DNA of 22,600 nt from DATDCV01 sp036524155 (GTDB lineage: Bacteria; Verrucomicrobiota; Verrucomicrobiia; Limisphaerales; UBA8199): contig DATDCV010000657.1 in the NCBI GenBank assembly GCA_036524155.1, positions 1 through 22,600 on the forward strand, read 5' to 3'. The position numbers and the translations under genes are program-made. Shown here in pieces: positions 22,403-22,600 of this stretch (positions are counted from its first letter, which is position 1; every line of letters begins with the position of its first letter). Below the pieces are notes generated by a model that was not told the origin of the DNA, did not search any database, and saw only the letters and a list, made by a program, of their open reading frames with translations.

Positions 22403-22600
22403 CTGAACGTTACCCACAAATCGTTCATATGAATAATGCATTTGTACTTGTACTTCAATTAGTTGTGTATTTTATATCCGGATGCACAATAGGTATGCAT
22501 CCTCATTTGATGCCAACAATGACTCCGATTGGACCGCACAAGAGTTCGCCAGGGCCCAGTTGCCCGATGAACGACACCGCAAGCGACTGCGTATGATCGC
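22403..22600 (+). mobile_element. Left end of an IS50/Tn5-like insertion sequence (cut by window edge)
   Basis: CTGAACGTTACCCACAAAT at 22403-22421 agrees at 13 of 19 positions with the outer end of IS50/Tn5 (CTGACTCTTATACACAAGT), including CTGA, TTA and CACAA. A transposase with a Tn5-type N-terminus begins 60 nt further in. Base composition changes here: 22420-22480 is AT-rich while the flanking DNA is GC-rich. The right end lies outside the window. Confidence 0.75.
22482..22600 (+). CDS. IS4-family (IS50 group) transposase, N-terminal part
   Basis: The frame starts with ATG at 22482 and stays open to the window edge (39 full codons). DWTAQEFARAQLPDERHRKR followed by LRMI matches the Tn5 transposase DNA-binding domain pattern DWA-x2-F-x2-A-x-LGD-x-R-x3-RL. 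The catalytic DDE domain is outside the window. The AT-rich DNA before it contains TTGTAC (22448-22453) and TTATAT (22472-22477) with 18-nt spacing, which could be the promoter, giving a very short leader. Whether the gene is intact cannot be told. Confidence 0.8.
   Translation, partial: MHNRYASSFDANNDSDWTAQEFARAQLPDERHRKRLRMI

Noticed and set aside
22339..22596. 85-codon frame at the right edge
   Set aside because: It crosses the insertion-sequence end and has no domain; the frame from 22482 matches the Tn5 transposase N-terminus instead.

Overview
The window most likely comes from a GC-rich member of the Verrucomicrobiota, probably the Pedosphaera/Limisphaera group. This is inferred from three things. 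There are pseudopilins with an H-x9-DG motif. There is a large secreted PD40 propeller protein with a C-terminal domain of the type common in that group. The gaps are full of palindromic repeats. No rRNA, tRNA or CRISPR array was seen.

Left part (1-5470): the 3' end of a hydrogenase operon, with a possible 3' tip of the small-subunit gene, the [NiFe] hydrogenase large subunit (HoxH type) and its maturation endopeptidase (HoxW/HycI type). These are followed by a soluble PAS-GAF-PAS histidine kinase of the NarX/DegS type and a NarL/FixJ response regulator. Repeats separate hoxH from the protease gene and the kinase from the regulator.

Middle part (5500-11700): two convergent H-x9-DG pseudopilin genes. 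The second lies 15 bp behind a 1017-residue, 16-repeat propeller protein. A roughly 40-bp element in front of the first pilin is repeated, in matching orientation, in front of the propeller-pilin pair, so the two units are probably co-regulated. The spacer between the pilins is a remnant of a second response-regulator gene. Next comes a small REP-associated tyrosine transposase (RAYT) gene framed by mirrored palindromes, including a 56-bp near-perfect inverted repeat.

Right part (11742-22272): a surface-polysaccharide locus in two divergent blocks. The plus-strand block has a polytopic membrane protein (possible GT-C glycosyltransferase), a GtrB/DPM1-like polyprenyl-phosphate sugar transferase joined to it by an ATGA overlap, and a methyltransferase. 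The minus-strand block has an FkbM methyltransferase, a GT4 glycosyltransferase and a methyltransferase with overlapping ends, then an O-antigen polymerase/ligase-like protein and a GT2 glycosyltransferase. A RHH antitoxin/PIN toxin pair sits between the blocks.

Right edge (22403-22600): the left end of an IS50/Tn5-like insertion sequence, with a 19-bp terminal repeat and the start of its transposase.

The most notable structure is the repeat load. At least seven families are present. Two are REPIN-like, with two inverted 26-nt arms that are hairpins themselves and hold a spacer of fairly constant length but different sequence. Several repeats have become part of coding sequence or of gene ends.
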